This document shows positions 46,371 to 55,180 of a stretch of 64,000 nt of DNA, in pieces. The notes under the pieces were generated by a model that saw only the letters and a list, made by a program, of their open reading frames with translations, ran no database searches and was not told the origin of the DNA. Position numbers and translations under genes: made by a program. The stretch comes from Sandarakinorhabdus sp. AAP62 (GTDB lineage Bacteria; Pseudomonadota; Alphaproteobacteria; Sphingomonadales; Sphingomonadaceae): the NCBI RefSeq assembly GCF_000331225.1, contig NZ_ANFY01000006.1, forward strand, positions 1-64,000, read 5' to 3'. How positions within the stretch are numbered: position 1 is the first letter of the stretch; every line of letters starts with the position of its first letter.

Positions 46371-49300
46371 TTAGCCGAAGATCACGTCACCCGCACCAAG
46401 GCTGGTCACACCGACGATCTGGAATGTTTCGGTGAGACCGGCGCCATAGCTGACGGTCCAGATGTCGCCAACATTGGTCAGCGCTGCGCCGAGGCCAAAG
46501 CCGGTCAACACCAGCACGTCGCCGCCGGCGACGCCCGCGCCCTGGAAGTCCAGGATGATGTCGCCCGTCACTTCGCCGCGCTGATAGACGAACGTGTCGT
46601 TGCCACTGCCGCCCGTCAGCATGTCCGCGCCGCGGCCGCCGATGATCCGGTCATTGCCGCCGCCGCCCGACAATATGTCTGCAAGACGACCGCCGGTGAG
46701 GGTTTCGGCGACGGACCGGCCGGTGAATTCAACCGCGAAATTGGCGTTGCGGGCATTGACGGCTTCGATCGAGGTCAGCGTCGAGCCATTGGCATAGCCG
46801 CCGATCACTGTGCCGTTGTTCAGATCGATGATCACCTTCTCGCCTGCAGAAGTCACCATGAACGTATCGGCACCGGCACCGCCATCGATGAAGTGCACGC
46901 CGAATTCCAGATCGCCGCCAAAGATGTCGTTGCCGGCATCGCCAAACAGCCGGTTGGTACCAGTGCCGCCGCGAATGGTGTCGGCACCATCGCCGCCCAG
47001 CACCGTGTCATTGCCGCCGCCGGCGAACACGAAATCATTGCCGCCAAGGGCCGTGATCGTTTCGGCCGCGGCCGTGCCCTGGATGAGTTCACCGGCAGTG
47101 GTGCCATTGATCTTCACCGGCACCGTGAACAGCGCCAGCATGGCATCGTGATCGGTTGAAATCTGGGCGGCTTCGGTAAGCTGACTGTTGATATGCACGG
47201 CATCAAACTCGGCCCGCTGGGCCAGGCTGCCGGTGGCAATGATGTGATCCAGCTGCTGGTTGTTGCCATCAAACTGGAAGCTGTAGCGTTCGGCCACAGG
47301 CAGCAGATCGGAAAGATTGCTCATCAGGCCGCCACGGGTCAGCGCGCCAATGCCGCCTTCCCAGGTGAAGCCGTTGAAATCGCCGAGCACGACGATGTTG
47401 GCCTGTTCGGCGGACGGGCGGCCATCAATCCACGCCCGCACCGCTTCGCCCTGTGCCGTGCGCGCGGCGTCGGCTGCGTTGGCCGGCGGCTGGATGGAAC
47501 CCCACAGCCCATCGGAACCACCGCGCGAGGTGAAGTGGACATTGACCAGCGTGATGGCTTCACCGTTGAATTCAAACGTGGCTGCCAGCGGCCGGCGCGA
47601 ATTGGTGAAGGCCGGACCATCGATCAGTTCGACCGAACCCGGTACCAGCGACACGCGGGCCGGATCATAGAAGAAGCCGTTGCGGATGTTGCCGCCGGGT
47701 TCGCCGCCGGTGGTGCCCGGCGCCGACGGCGCAATTTCGACATAGGCATAGGTCGGCCCGCCGGCCGCCTGGATGGCGGCAATCAGCGCCGCCGCCGTGG
47801 CCGCGCCCGACAGATCGGCGCCAGGGCCGGCGCCATCGGCATCCTGGATTTCCTGCACGCCGATGATATCCGGCGATTTCAGATTGTTGACGATGTCGCT
47901 GGCCAGGCTGGCAAGCTTGGCCGGCGCATCATTGGCCGACAGATTTTCGAGGTTGTAGCTGGCCACCGACAATTTGTCGGCGGCTTCGGTCAGGCTGGTG
48001 ACCTCCTTGGTGGCAGTCACGTCGGTGGTGGTGGTCACCGCTGCTGTCACAAGCACTTCAAAGGACTGGAAGCTGTAGGAGACAATGCCCGTCACGTTCG
48101 ACAGACGATCACCGATGGAGAAATTGTTGGTGAACCCGGCAAACAAGCCGTTGTCGTTGTCGAGCTGGATGCGTTCCGGGTTGAAATCATCGGCGGCAAT
48201 TGTCAGCCCACCACCGGCTGACTGGCCTGTGGCGCCGGCGCCACCCGAAGCCACGACATAGGTTTCGGTGAAGCTGTTGGTGTTGGAAATGGCGATCGGG
48301 GCATCAATGGTGATGCGCATGCCTTCCAGCGATTCCCAGAAATCAATACCATCCTGGCCCGGATCATAGGTGCCGAAACTGTCGTTATCGATGATCTGGG
48401 TGGGCGGCAGCCGGCCGCCGCTGCCGATGGTGACGCTTTCGACATCACCGGTGCCCAGCAGGACCGCGATGGGGCTGGTCAGCTGGGTGATGGTCAGGTT
48501 GCGGGTGTCGCCGCCGGGGCGGAATTCCGAAACGGTTGCCGTCACCCGCAGCAGCTGGCCAACGGCCACCGAGGGCGCACTGTTGGTGAACACAAAGATG
48601 CCATCCGAGGTATCGGCATTGCCGTCCGACGCGCCAAGCGCCGACTGGATGTAATAGCCATTGGTATCAATGGCGGTCACCACGCCTTCGGTCTGCACCA
48701 CCTGGCCGACGAAGCCGCTGGTGTGGCCAAGGCCCTGGATCTCGCCGATGGTGCGCAGCTGCTGCGGCTGCAGCGTGGTGAAATCGAGCACGCCAGCGGC
48801 AATGCCGCCAAAATCATTGCCGGCAGCGTCTTCCAGGATGCCGGCCGGCGCGGTGAGCGAATAGGTGGTGCCGGCCACCAGATCAGTGCTGGGGTTGATG
48901 GTGACGGTGCTGCCGCTGATCGACACCTGGGGATCGGTGACGGCGATCACGCGCACATCGCTGCCGTTCGAAAGGGTGAAGCTGCCGGTGCCGGCCTGCA
49001 CCGCTTCGCTGAAGCGCAGCACGATATCGCTGCCCAGCGGCACGGCGGTGGCGCCATCATCCGGATCGGTCGGGTTGCTGCCAATCAGCACCGGCGGCGT
49101 GGTGTCGCCACCCTCCAGCGGGACCGACGACACGATGATATCGTCGATGCCAATGGCCTCGTCGTTGCCCGCGGCATTGGTCGTGATGATGCGGATTTCA
49201 AGGCTGGCGCTGTCGTTGGCGCCGGCTGGCAGCGTCACGTCGATCGCGGTTACCTGCGTGTCGCTGCCGGCGGTCGTGGCGTCGGCGATATAGGCAACAT

Positions 49301-49748
49301 TGTTCCAGCTGCCGTCGGCCACGCGCCACTGCACGGCCACCTGCTGCACCGCATTGTCGGCCGAGGCGTCGAGATCGCGGATATTGGCCTGGAACCGGAT
49401 GTCCTGGCGGCCGGTCGAATCGAGGAACAGCGCGATCGACGGCGCGTCGGCCGTGCCGGAACCATTGAGCGCGATCGTGGGGTTGGCGAGCGCGGTGAAG
49501 AAGAGCACGCCACCGGTCGTGAACGTGGTGGGGCTGGTGGCGGTGATGGTCAGATCCACGACCCCGCCCGACGTGGCCGCCGCCACGATGGTCCGCGGAT
49601 CGATGCCAGTCCCGCCAACGAGATCATCGCCGCGAAAGCCGACGATGCTGGGCAGCAGATCCCAATTGTCGTTGCTGAGCAGGCCGGAGGCCGTGCTCCA
49701 ATCCTGTGTGTAGTCACCGGTGGACAGCTGGAAACGGGTCGTCGACAT
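46371..49748 (-). CDS. Extracellular nuclease, ExeM/NucH type, with RTX repeats
   Basis: 1125 residues from the ATG at 49748, with GGGGG upstream. Order: N-terminal beta-rich domain (1-215), Ig-like Big_5 domain (about 215-325; PPVLIGSNPTDPDDGA), OB/lamin-like ExeM domain (about 330-580), endonuclease/exonuclease/phosphatase domain (about 590-890; VASYNLENL, GVQEI, LGDFNGF, STDHDAML), and RTX calcium-binding repeats (about 905-1080; GGNDFVFAGGGND). No Sec signal; the C-terminal end with the RTX repeats is the type I secretion signal region. It probably degrades extracellular DNA for nutrient use or biofilm turnover. Divergent from the T1SS operon. Confidence 0.92.
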   Translation of the reverse strand: MSTTRFQLSTGDYTQDWSTASGLLSNDNWDLLPSIVGFRGDDLVGGTGIDPRTIVAAATSGGVVDLTITATSPTTFTTGGVLFFTALANPTIALNGSGTADAPSIALFLDSTGRQDIRFQANIRDLDASADNAVQQVAVQWRVADGSWNNVAYIADATTAGSDTQVTAIDVTLPAGANDSASLEIRIITTNAAGNDEAIGIDDIIVSSVPLEGGDTTPPVLIGSNPTDPDDGATAVPLGSDIVLRFSEAVQAGTGSFTLSNGSDVRVIAVTDPQVSISGSTVTINPSTDLVAGTTYSLTAPAGILEDAAGNDFGGIAAGVLDFTTLQPQQLRTIGEIQGLGHTSGFVGQVVQTEGVVTAIDTNGYYIQSALGASDGNADTSDGIFVFTNSAPSVAVGQLLRVTATVSEFRPGGDTRNLTITQLTSPIAVLLGTGDVESVTIGSGGRLPPTQIIDNDSFGTYDPGQDGIDFWESLEGMRITIDAPIAISNTNSFTETYVVASGGAGATGQSAGGGLTIAADDFNPERIQLDNDNGLFAGFTNNFSIGDRLSNVTGIVSYSFQSFEVLVTAAVTTTTDVTATKEVTSLTEAADKLSVASYNLENLSANDAPAKLASLASDIVNNLKSPDIIGVQEIQDADGAGPGADLSGAATAAALIAAIQAAGGPTYAYVEIAPSAPGTTGGEPGGNIRNGFFYDPARVSLVPGSVELIDGPAFTNSRRPLAATFEFNGEAITLVNVHFTSRGGSDGLWGSIQPPANAADAARTAQGEAVRAWIDGRPSAEQANIVVLGDFNGFTWEGGIGALTRGGLMSNLSDLLPVAERYSFQFDGNNQQLDHIIATGSLAQRAEFDAVHINSQLTEAAQISTDHDAMLALFTVPVKINGTTAGELIQGTAAAETITALGGNDFVFAGGGNDTVLGGDGADTIRGGTGTNRLFGDAGNDIFGGDLEFGVHFIDGGAGADTFMVTSAGEKVIIDLNNGTVIGGYANGSTLTSIEAVNARNANFAVEFTGRSVAETLTGGRLADILSGGGGNDRIIGGRGADMLTGGSGNDTFVYQRGEVTGDIILDFQGAGVAGGDVLVLTGFGLGAALTNVGDIWTVSYGAGLTETFQIVGVTSLGAGDVIFG

Positions 49749-50015
49749 CAAAAGGCCCCCAAGACAAAACAACGCCACCCTTGCTGGCCGGGAATCGGCC
49801 CCGCAACGGCTGCGACTGCAGCTTTTGGGCAACTAGTCGTGATAAGTGAAGCGCTGATGACATTATGGTTTCGCAACATGCAATTTCCGCCCGGCCTGTG
49901 CGGCCGGCTTGCTTGCCGGCCGGCGCGGTTCCGGTTATCAGCTACAACATCTGGTGGTCATTCCGGCCAGGGCATAACGTGATATGGAATCCGTCATGGA
50001 TTCCAGGGGGGTCTG
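49749..50015. promoter_or_regulatory. Divergent promoter region, RTX nuclease and T1SS operon
   Basis: 267 bases. It contains a strong inverted repeat CGGCCGGC-TTGCTT-GCCGGCCG (49901-49922) that could be an operator or attenuator hairpin. An AT-rich pocket at about 49845-49890 (TGATGACATTATGGTTTC) is a likely promoter area. AGGGGGG at about 50005-50010 serves the GTG start at 50016. Shared control of nuclease and exporter is likely. Confidence 0.5.
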
Positions 50016-51428
50016 GTGGGCGTTTCGGCCGTATTGCTGATCTTGGCTGCAGCCCAGGCCACTGGCCCGGCGCCGGCCCAGTCCGCGCCGGCGACCAAGG
50101 CCGCCGCACCCTCGACAAAGGCCGCACCCGCACCTGCAAAGACCACAGCGAAAGCGTCTGCCCCGCTGGCGGCGGCCGATCAGGCCTGGCTGGCCGGTCT
50201 GGCAGCACGCCCGGTCGTCGATCTGCCGATGCGGCTGCGCGCAGCGGCCGATGCGCTGCCGGCAGTGGGCGAAGGCCGGGAAGGCGTGAACATCGCCGAT
50301 GCGCAAACGCAGCAGGCCCGCAGCCGGCTGTTTCCCACCTTGGGCGTTGATGTGAACAGCGCCGATACCGTCACGCGCGATTTCCGGCGCCGATCCACCC
50401 AGTTTGAAAGCCTGGTGCCGCGCGCCCGCACCGATGCCATCGGCTCGGTGAGCCAGCTGCTGGTTGATTGGGGTGCCACCTCGGCCCGCATCCGCGCCGG
50501 CCAGGCGGCCGAAGTCAGCGCCCGCGCCAATTATGATCTGGCCCGCACCGATGCGCTGGTGGCGCTGCTCGGCGCCTGGCACGAAGCCATTGCCGCCAAC
50601 GCCAGCCTGCAGCTGACCAAGGGCCACGCCAAGCGGCTGGACCGGCTGGCGATGATGGTGGGCAAGCGCGCCGACGCGGGCGCCGAAAGCACGGCCGACA
50701 AGGCACGCGCCGATGCCGCTGCCGCCCAGGCGCAGACGCGGCTGGCCGACGCCCAGCGCCGCGATGCCGCGGCCAATGCGCGGCTGTCCGAATTGTGGGG
50801 CAAATTGCCCGAAGCGCCGGCTCGGGCCTTGCCGCCGCCAGAAGATCCCGGTGTCGTTGAAACGCCCGACGTGCGCGCTGCCAGGGCCGATGCCGAAGCG
50901 CGCAAGGCCGCCGCCCGCGCCGCCAAGTCCGACCGGCTGCCGCGCGTCGAAGCCCGGGTTTCGGGTTCGGCCTATGATATCGCCCGTGATGGCCGCCCGG
51001 ATTATGACGTGCGCGCCACCGTATCGATGACGACACGTTTTTCGACCGGCGGCGCCGAAGCCGCCCGTGTGCGCGAATTGTCGGCCGCGGCGCGCCGGGC
51101 CGAACTGGCCGCCACCCGCATCAGCGCCGAAACGGCCCGGGAACTGGAAGAAGCCGAAGCCGAGCTGCGCACCAGATCGGCCGCGCTGCCGGCCCAGCAA
51201 CGCTCTGTCGTTTCGGCGATGCGGGCGCGCGAACTGTTCGGCCTGCGTTTCAATGCGGCGCGCGGCACGTTGTTCGATCTGCTGGCCGCCGAACGCGAAG
51301 CCCTGGATAGCGGATTGAGCCTGGTGGATGCCGAGATCCGGCTTGACATGGCGCGCTGGTTGCTGCTGGCCCGCCGCGGCACCCTATTGCAACTGGTTGA
51401 TGGCCAGAACCGCGAGCAGCAACCGTGA
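50016..51428 (+). CDS. TolC-family outer-membrane protein of type I secretion system
   Basis: 470 residues starting at GTG 50016, preceded by AGGGGGG. Signal peptide at about 1-22, then an Ala/Pro/Lys-rich linker (about 20-50), then the two repeated coiled-coil alpha-barrel hairpins of an OEP/TolC protein (for example LYRV-type segments such as SQLLVDWG and NYDLARTDALVALLG). It forms the outer-membrane channel of the exporter. It is first in the operon, with ABC and HlyD parts following. Stop and next start overlap as GTGA. Confidence 0.9.
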   Translation: MGVSAVLLILAAAQATGPAPAQSAPATKAAAPSTKAAPAPAKTTAKASAPLAAADQAWLAGLAARPVVDLPMRLRAAADALPAVGEGREGVNIADAQTQQARSRLFPTLGVDVNSADTVTRDFRRRSTQFESLVPRARTDAIGSVSQLLVDWGATSARIRAGQAAEVSARANYDLARTDALVALLGAWHEAIAANASLQLTKGHAKRLDRLAMMVGKRADAGAESTADKARADAAAAQAQTRLADAQRRDAAANARLSELWGKLPEAPARALPPPEDPGVVETPDVRAARADAEARKAAARAAKSDRLPRVEARVSGSAYDIARDGRPDYDVRATVSMTTRFSTGGAEAARVRELSAAARRAELAATRISAETARELEEAEAELRTRSAALPAQQRSVVSAMRARELFGLRFNAARGTLFDLLAAEREALDSGLSLVDAEIRLDMARWLLLARRGTLLQLVDGQNREQQP

Positions 51429-53137
51429 ACGATGTCCTGTTGAAGTTTCTGCCGGCCTGGCTGGCCGATGCCTTGCTGGCGCACCGCGGCACCTATGGCC
51501 GGGCGGCGCTGGCGGCGGTGTTCACCAATATCTTCGCGCTGGCCTCTTCGCTGTTCTCGATGGTGGTCTACAACCGCATCGTGCCATCGGGCGCCACGGA
51601 ATCGTTGCTGGCGCTGGCGGTCGGCATGGCCGTGGTGCTGCTGTTCGATTTCATCCTGCGCGTGCTGCGCGGCTGGTTTGTCGATGTGGCGGGTCGCGAT
51701 GTGGATGCGGCGCTGGGCAACCAGATGTTTGCCCGGCTGCTGGGCCTGCGCCTGGCCGATCGCCAGGGTTCGTCGGGAGCCTTTTCCGGCCTGCTGCGCG
51801 AGCTGGAAACCATCCGCGAAACCCTGGCCAGCACCACGCTGATTGCACTGGTCGATCTGCCGTTCACACTGCTGTTCCTTGCCGTGATCGCGGCCATCGG
51901 CGGGCAATTGGTGCTGGTGCCGCTGCTGATGATCCCGGTGGTGGTGCTGACCAGCTATGCCGTCCAGCCTGCGCTCGACCGGCTGGCGCGCGAAAATCTG
52001 GGCCAGGGCTTTTCCAAGCAGGGCGTGGTGGTGGAAACCGTGGCGGGCCTGGAAACCGTGAAGGCCGGCCGTGCCGGGCCGATGCTGGAAGCGCGCTGGA
52101 ACCGCGCCATGACCGACAATGCCGGCAGCGCCCTGTCGAGCCGGCTGCTGTCGGCCGTCGCCATCAATGTCGCCGCCTCGGCGCAGACCATTGCCTATGT
52201 CGGCACGCTGATCCACGGCGTGTTCCTGATCACGGCCGGCGAACTCTCGTCGGGCGCGCTGATTGCGGTTTCGATCCTGTCGGGCCGCGTGGTGGCACCG
52301 CTCGGCCAGGTCGCCGGGCTGCTGACACGGCTTTCGGCGACGCGCGCCGCCATCACCCGCCTCGATCAGTTCATGTCCACGCCGCTGGAAGCCGGCACCA
52401 CCACCAGCGTGCGCCGCACCTGGCTGAAGGGTGCCATCGAACTGCGCGACGTGACCTTCAGATATCCCGGCAAGGGGCAGACCGTGCTGTCGGGCGTGTC
52501 ACTGCGCATCGAGCCGGGCGAACGCGTGGCCATTGTCGGCCGCGTCGGTTCCGGCAAATCCTCCATCGCCCGGCTGGTGCTGGGCCTCTATCAGCCCGAT
52601 CAGGGCCAGGTGCTGATCGACGGCGCCGATATCCGCCAGCTGCACCCCGATGATCTGCGCATCAACATCGGTGCCGTGTTGCAGGATGTGACACTGTTTT
52701 CCGGCTCCATTCGCGACAATATCACCCTCACCGATCCAACCCTGGGCGACGAGGAACTGATCCGCGTTTCCAAATTGTCGGGCACCTATGATGTGGTCGG
52801 CGCGCTGGAAAACGGCTTTGATCTCACGCTCGCCGATCGCGGCGAAGGCCTGTCGGGCGGGCAGAAACAGGGCATCGCCATTGCCCGCGCGCTGGCCGGC
52901 AAGCCGCCGATCCTGATCTTCGACGAACCCAGCAGCGCCATGGACAATCAGAATGAAGCGCAATTGGTGGCCCGGCTGGAACCCGAACTGGCGGGGCGCA
53001 CCTTCCTGCTCGTCACCCATCGCCAGGCCATGCTGAAACTGGTCAACCGGGTGGTGGTGATCGCCGGCGGCAAGATCGTGGCCGACGGCCCGCGCGATGC
53101 CGTGTTGAAAGGTCTGGCCGCTGGAGCCGCCGCATGA
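51425..53137 (+). CDS. Type I secretion system permease/ATPase (HlyB/LapB-like)
   Basis: 570 residues, GTG start overlapping the TolC stop. Six-helix transmembrane domain (about 25-310), then the ATPase: Walker A GRVGSGKS at 372-379, signature LSGGQ near 482, and FDEPSSAMD as Walker B with its D-loop. An N-terminal C39-like domain is absent, as in LapB- and PrtD-type exporters of RTX proteins. It energises export of the RTX nuclease. Its stop overlaps the HlyD start (ATGA). Confidence 0.93.
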   Translation: MNDVLLKFLPAWLADALLAHRGTYGRAALAAVFTNIFALASSLFSMVVYNRIVPSGATESLLALAVGMAVVLLFDFILRVLRGWFVDVAGRDVDAALGNQMFARLLGLRLADRQGSSGAFSGLLRELETIRETLASTTLIALVDLPFTLLFLAVIAAIGGQLVLVPLLMIPVVVLTSYAVQPALDRLARENLGQGFSKQGVVVETVAGLETVKAGRAGPMLEARWNRAMTDNAGSALSSRLLSAVAINVAASAQTIAYVGTLIHGVFLITAGELSSGALIAVSILSGRVVAPLGQVAGLLTRLSATRAAITRLDQFMSTPLEAGTTTSVRRTWLKGAIELRDVTFRYPGKGQTVLSGVSLRIEPGERVAIVGRVGSGKSSIARLVLGLYQPDQGQVLIDGADIRQLHPDDLRINIGAVLQDVTLFSGSIRDNITLTDPTLGDEELIRVSKLSGTYDVVGALENGFDLTLADRGEGLSGGQKQGIAIARALAGKPPILIFDEPSSAMDNQNEAQLVARLEPELAGRTFLLVTHRQAMLKLVNRVVVIAGGKIVADGPRDAVLKGLAAGAAA

Positions 53138-54432
53138 GTGGCCTTTCCGATCGCGTGCTCGCCCTGGGCCTGAAGGAACGGGATTTCCCCTCCGTCCTGC
53201 TGTGGACCATCGTGGCGCTGACAAGCGTCGCGCTGCTGTGGGCTGCGCTGGCCCGGCTGGAGGTGGTGATCACCGGCACCGGGCGCGTCATTCCGGCCTC
53301 GCAATTGCAGATATTGTCCAATCTTGAAGGCGGCACCTTGTCCCGCATCGTGGTGAAGCCGGGGCAGAAGGTGGCGGCCGGGCAATTGCTGATGCAGCTT
53401 GATCCCGTGCTGCGGGCCTCTGACGCCGCCGTGGGCCAGGCCAGCGTTGACGCGCTGTCGGTGCGGGCGGCCCGGCTTGCCGCCGAAGCGCGCGGGCAGC
53501 GGCCCAGCTTCGACATGCCGGGGGTCGATCCCGCCGCCGTTGCAACCGAACAGGCGCTGGCGCGCAGTGACAATATCGCGCTGAGCACGGAACGATCGAT
53601 GGCGCTGGCCCGTCAGGAACAGGCCAGCCGCGCGGCCGCCGAAGCCGAGGCCACGTTGGGGCAGAAGCAGGAAGCCCTGCGCCTGGCGAACCGCGAGGAA
53701 GCCGTGATGCGCCCGCTGGTCGAACAGGGCGCCGAACCGGGGCTGACGCTGGACCGTGTCATCAGCCAGCGCGTGCAGGCCGAAGCCGGTGTGCGTGCCG
53801 CCGAGGAAAATCTGCGCCGCGCCCGCGCCGCTGTCAGCGAAGCCCGCCGCGGCGTGTGGTCGGTGGATACCAAGTTCCGCAATCGCGCCGCCGAAGCCCT
53901 GGCCGTGACCCAGGCCGAGCTTGCCGGACGCAGCGGGCAGCAACCGGCGCTGAAGGACCGTTTGGCGCGTACCGACGTGCGGGCGCCGGTAGCGGGCATC
54001 ATCGGCCGGCTGCGCGTCACCACGCCAGGATCGGCGGTTGGCCCCGGCGAACCGCTGATCGAACTGGTGCCCGCCGGCGACAAGCTGCTGGTGGAAGCCA
54101 AGGTGTCGCCGGCCGACATCGGTTTCGTCGCCAACGGCCAGAAGGCGCGGGTGCGGGTTTCGGCCTATGATTACAGCATCTACGGCGCGCTCGACGGCGT
54201 TGTGCAGAATGTGGCGCCCGATGCCGTGGTGGATGAACGCACCGGCGAAGTGCATTTCCTGGTGCGCATTGCCCTGCCCGGCAATTGTTTCCCCACCGAA
54301 AATGCCGGCTGCCTGCCGCTGGGGCCGGGCATGCTGGCCGATGTCAGCCTGCTGGGGCCAAAGCGGTCGGTCCTCTCCTACCTGCTCAGCCCGATCACGC
54401 AGATCACGAGCAGCGCCTTCCGGGAGAAGTGA
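53134..54432 (+). CDS. HlyD-family periplasmic adaptor of type I secretion system
   Basis: 432 residues. One N-terminal membrane helix (about 22-43), the lipoyl/barrel-sandwich halves (GTGRVIPAS and RAPVAGIIGRL), a long coiled-coil hairpin between them (about 100-260) and the C-terminal beta-barrel domain. It joins the inner-membrane ABC pump to TolC. Coupled to the ABC gene by ATGA. The end of the operon converges on a small regulator gene 34 bases away. Confidence 0.93.
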   Translation: MSGLSDRVLALGLKERDFPSVLLWTIVALTSVALLWAALARLEVVITGTGRVIPASQLQILSNLEGGTLSRIVVKPGQKVAAGQLLMQLDPVLRASDAAVGQASVDALSVRAARLAAEARGQRPSFDMPGVDPAAVATEQALARSDNIALSTERSMALARQEQASRAAAEAEATLGQKQEALRLANREEAVMRPLVEQGAEPGLTLDRVISQRVQAEAGVRAAEENLRRARAAVSEARRGVWSVDTKFRNRAAEALAVTQAELAGRSGQQPALKDRLARTDVRAPVAGIIGRLRVTTPGSAVGPGEPLIELVPAGDKLLVEAKVSPADIGFVANGQKARVRVSAYDYSIYGALDGVVQNVAPDAVVDERTGEVHFLVRIALPGNCFPTENAGCLPLGPGMLADVSLLGPKRSVLSYLLSPITQITSSAFREK

Positions 54433-54466
54433 CGCGACGATCAGTCGTTGGTCTCAAGCGACAGCC

Positions 54467-54676
54467 TCAGGCGTCTGGGCGATACTCCAGCAGGTCGGCC
54501 ACCGAGCAGCCCAGCGCGGCGCACAGGCGCGACAGCACATCCAGGTCCACGCGGTCAGCTTCATCATGATAGAGCCGGGTCAGGGTGCCGCGACTGATTC
54601 CAGTCTGGCGAGCCAGCTCCGTGATCTTCAATCGGCGCTCGCCCAGGCGCACCGAAAGCATTGAACGCACCGGCAT
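54467..54676 (-). CDS. XRE/Cro-type small DNA-binding regulator
   Basis: 69 residues from the ATG at 54676, which GAGGGAGAG precedes at good spacing. It is essentially one helix-turn-helix of HTH_26/Cro type (KITELARQTGISRGTLTRLY) with a C-terminal ADLLEYRPDA tail. No sensor domain. Convergent with the T1SS operon. Target unknown; the AT-rich gap upstream could hold its own operator. Confidence 0.9.
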   Translation of the reverse strand: MPVRSMLSVRLGERRLKITELARQTGISRGTLTRLYHDEADRVDLDVLSRLCAALGCSVADLLEYRPDA

Positions 54677-55142
54677 TTCACTCTCCCTCGCATCAAGCTC
54701 ACTGCAAGCCCGATGAAGCGATCCCGACCCGAACCGCGCCATACAGATACATTCTGAATTCAATCCGCAACAAAAACACCTTACAGAGTACATCAACAGA
54801 CAATAAAGCGCCCCAACGCTGCATTCTGCGTGAATATACTGACACTTCTATGTCACATGTTTATCATTTTGACTATAGCGGCAACAGGCGGGCCGAATGC
54901 TGCCAGTTGCATCGACTTTCGAATTGGGAGTGCGGCAGTAGCGGCCAAGATAATGTTTCATTGCAGCACCTTCCGCATGCCGCATCACCGCCCACTGCTC
55001 CAGTCGCGCGCCTGATCACGGCGACAACCGCCACCGACATTGTTGACGCCGGGGATCGACTGCCGTCCATCGGACCCGACTGGCCAGTCTTGCCGCGACA
55101 AGCACGGCATGCGCAGCGCAATCCTGATCCAATCAGTTCAAA
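54677..55142. other. Non-coding stretch, AT-rich left half
   Basis: About 470 bases between the XRE gene and the hairpin after the BNR-repeat gene. The left half (54700-54960) is AT-richer than the genome and probably holds the XRE promoter. No frame has a family signature or plausible ribosome site. It could hide a small RNA or an old insertion scar, but nothing supports either. Confidence 0.4.
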
Positions 55143-55167
55143 CCGCCGCTGCAACAGGCAGCGGCGG
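55143..55167 (-). terminator. Terminator of the BNR-repeat gene
   Basis: Perfect 10-base stem CCGCCGCTGC / GCAGCGGCGG with a 5-base loop. It lies 14 bases past the stop of the minus-strand gene and is followed on that strand by TTTGAA. A short T run makes it a moderate Rho-independent terminator. Confidence 0.7.
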
Positions 55168-55180
55168 CCTCGCCTTTCCC

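Noticed and set aside
46594-47107. Tandem repeat DNA or CRISPR-like array
   Set aside because: The periodicity comes from glycine/aspartate RTX codons inside the nuclease gene; units are coding and lack spacers.
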